A stretch of DNA of 6,674 nucleotides from the NCBI GenBank assembly GCA_030430875.1, contig JAUIKI010000081.1, positions 1 to 6,674 on the forward strand, read 5' to 3'. Positions 6,077 to 6,674 of this stretch are shown in pieces. Both the position numbers and the translations under genes were made by a program. This DNA comes from Gammaproteobacteria bacterium (GTDB lineage Bacteria > Pseudomonadota > Gammaproteobacteria > Pseudomonadales > JAUIKI01). Under the pieces are notes generated by a model, which saw only the letters and a program-made list of their open reading frames with translations, had not been told where the DNA came from and did no database searches. Position 1 is the first letter of the stretch. Each line of letters opens with the position of its first letter.

Positions 6077-6674
6077 ATGCCACTGGATTTCTCACGAATT
6101 ATAATTATTGGTCTTGGGTTAATTGGTGGTTCAATTGCCAAAGCTGTTCGAAAAGAAAATGTTAATCTGCCGATCCTTGCTATTGATCCTGATCAAAATT
6201 CTATAGATTATGCCGAAAAGACGGGCTTGATAAACCGTGGATATAATCAGTTTTCCATCGATTTAGAAAATAATGATTTAGTAATCATTGCTGTCCCTGT
6301 GAAATATTTAGAGTCTGTTTTGCGGTTGATGAAACCCAAGCTGTCGTCACAGATCAAGACCACAGTTACAGATGTTATTAGCGTGAAAGCACAAGTTTTG
6401 GAGAATATTAAAACTGTTTTTGGAAAAGTTCCTCAGAATTTTATTTTAGGGCATCCGATTGCTGGTGCAGAAAAGCGTGGTGTGGAAAATGCAGATGAGA
6501 ATTTATTCGTGGATCGTAAAGTGATATTAACCCTTGATGATGACGAGGAGGAGCGATCGTTAGCGTTAGATTCTGTTGAACGATTTTGGTGTGGTCTGGG
6601 AGCGGATGTGCTGCTGATGGATTCTGAAAGGCACGATCTTATGCTTGCTGCAACTAGCCATCTCCCTCATTTGG
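6077..6674 (+). CDS. tyrA: Prephenate dehydrogenase, N-terminal part (cut by window edge)
   Basis: TyrA oxidatively decarboxylates prephenate to 4-hydroxyphenylpyruvate (or arogenate to tyrosine). The frame is open from ATG at 6077 to the end, 199 codons plus one base, and the rest lies beyond the window. The Rossmann fold starts at once with GLGLIGGS (12-19). Asp37 at the end of the second strand (AIDPD) favours NAD over NADP, by the usual rule. TDVISVK (98-104) is the loop holding the conserved Ser102, but Ile101 stands where Gly or another small residue is usual. LGHPIAGAEKRGVE (124-137) carries the catalytic His126. SHLPHL (194-199) opens the conserved helical-domain motif. It follows hisC after 7 nt. 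In some Pseudomonas this protein is fused to EPSP synthase (AroA), which cannot be judged here. Whether it prefers prephenate or arogenate is also unresolved. Confidence 0.93.
   Translation, partial: MPLDFSRIIIIGLGLIGGSIAKAVRKENVNLPILAIDPDQNSIDYAEKTGLINRGYNQFSIDLENNDLVIIAVPVKYLESVLRLMKPKLSSQIKTTVTDVISVKAQVLENIKTVFGKVPQNFILGHPIAGAEKRGVENADENLFVDRKVILTLDDDEEERSLALDSVERFWCGLGADVLLMDSERHDLMLAATSHLPHL

Overview
This window is an ordinary, well-preserved piece of core chromosome from an AT-rich gammaproteobacterium (roughly 40% G+C, estimated by eye from a few lines). All five protein genes lie on the + strand in the order gyrA, serC, pheA, hisC (the hisC2 or aromatic aminotransferase type) and tyrA, and tyrA runs off the right edge. 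This order, and many stretches of the proteins, resemble the gyrA-serC-pheA-hisC2-tyrA-aroA-cmk-rpsA supraoperon known from Pseudomonas and relatives. GyrA and the aroQ-type PheA P-protein also look gammaproteobacterial. The low G+C argues against Pseudomonas itself. A Legionella- or Coxiella-like lineage is possible, but I cannot fix the order from sequence alone.

Layout: positions 1-192 are non-coding and hold an extended -10 promoter (82-90) and an approximately 95-nt leader for gyrA. They also hold a set of AGCTG/CAGCT repeats around the promoter. GyrA (193-2748) is complete and has wild-type residues at the main quinolone positions. After 28 nt comes serC (2777-3856). PheA (3849-4949) overlaps the end of serC by 8 nt. 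HisC (4972-6069) follows after 22 nt, and tyrA (6077 to the edge) after 7 nt, with its ribosome binding site inside the hisC stop region. I see no convincing terminator between any of the genes, so transcription from the gyrA promoter could run through the set.

How the genes fit together: SerC makes 3-phosphoserine for serine synthesis and also takes part in pyridoxal phosphate synthesis. PheA takes chorismate to prephenate and phenylpyruvate. TyrA takes prephenate towards 4-hydroxyphenylpyruvate. The HisC-type aminotransferase can transaminate these aromatic keto acids as well as, or instead of, imidazole-acetol phosphate. Three enzymes (PheA, HisC, TyrA) therefore cover the terminal steps to phenylalanine and tyrosine, and the two aminotransferases both use PLP. 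Gyrase subunit A is functionally unrelated and shares only the locus.

I found no mobile element, CRISPR, RNA gene, defence gene or undescribed system. The points worth a second look are small: promoter-proximal repeats, a His in the GyrA box, a short GyrA tail, and an unusual residue in the TyrA motif.
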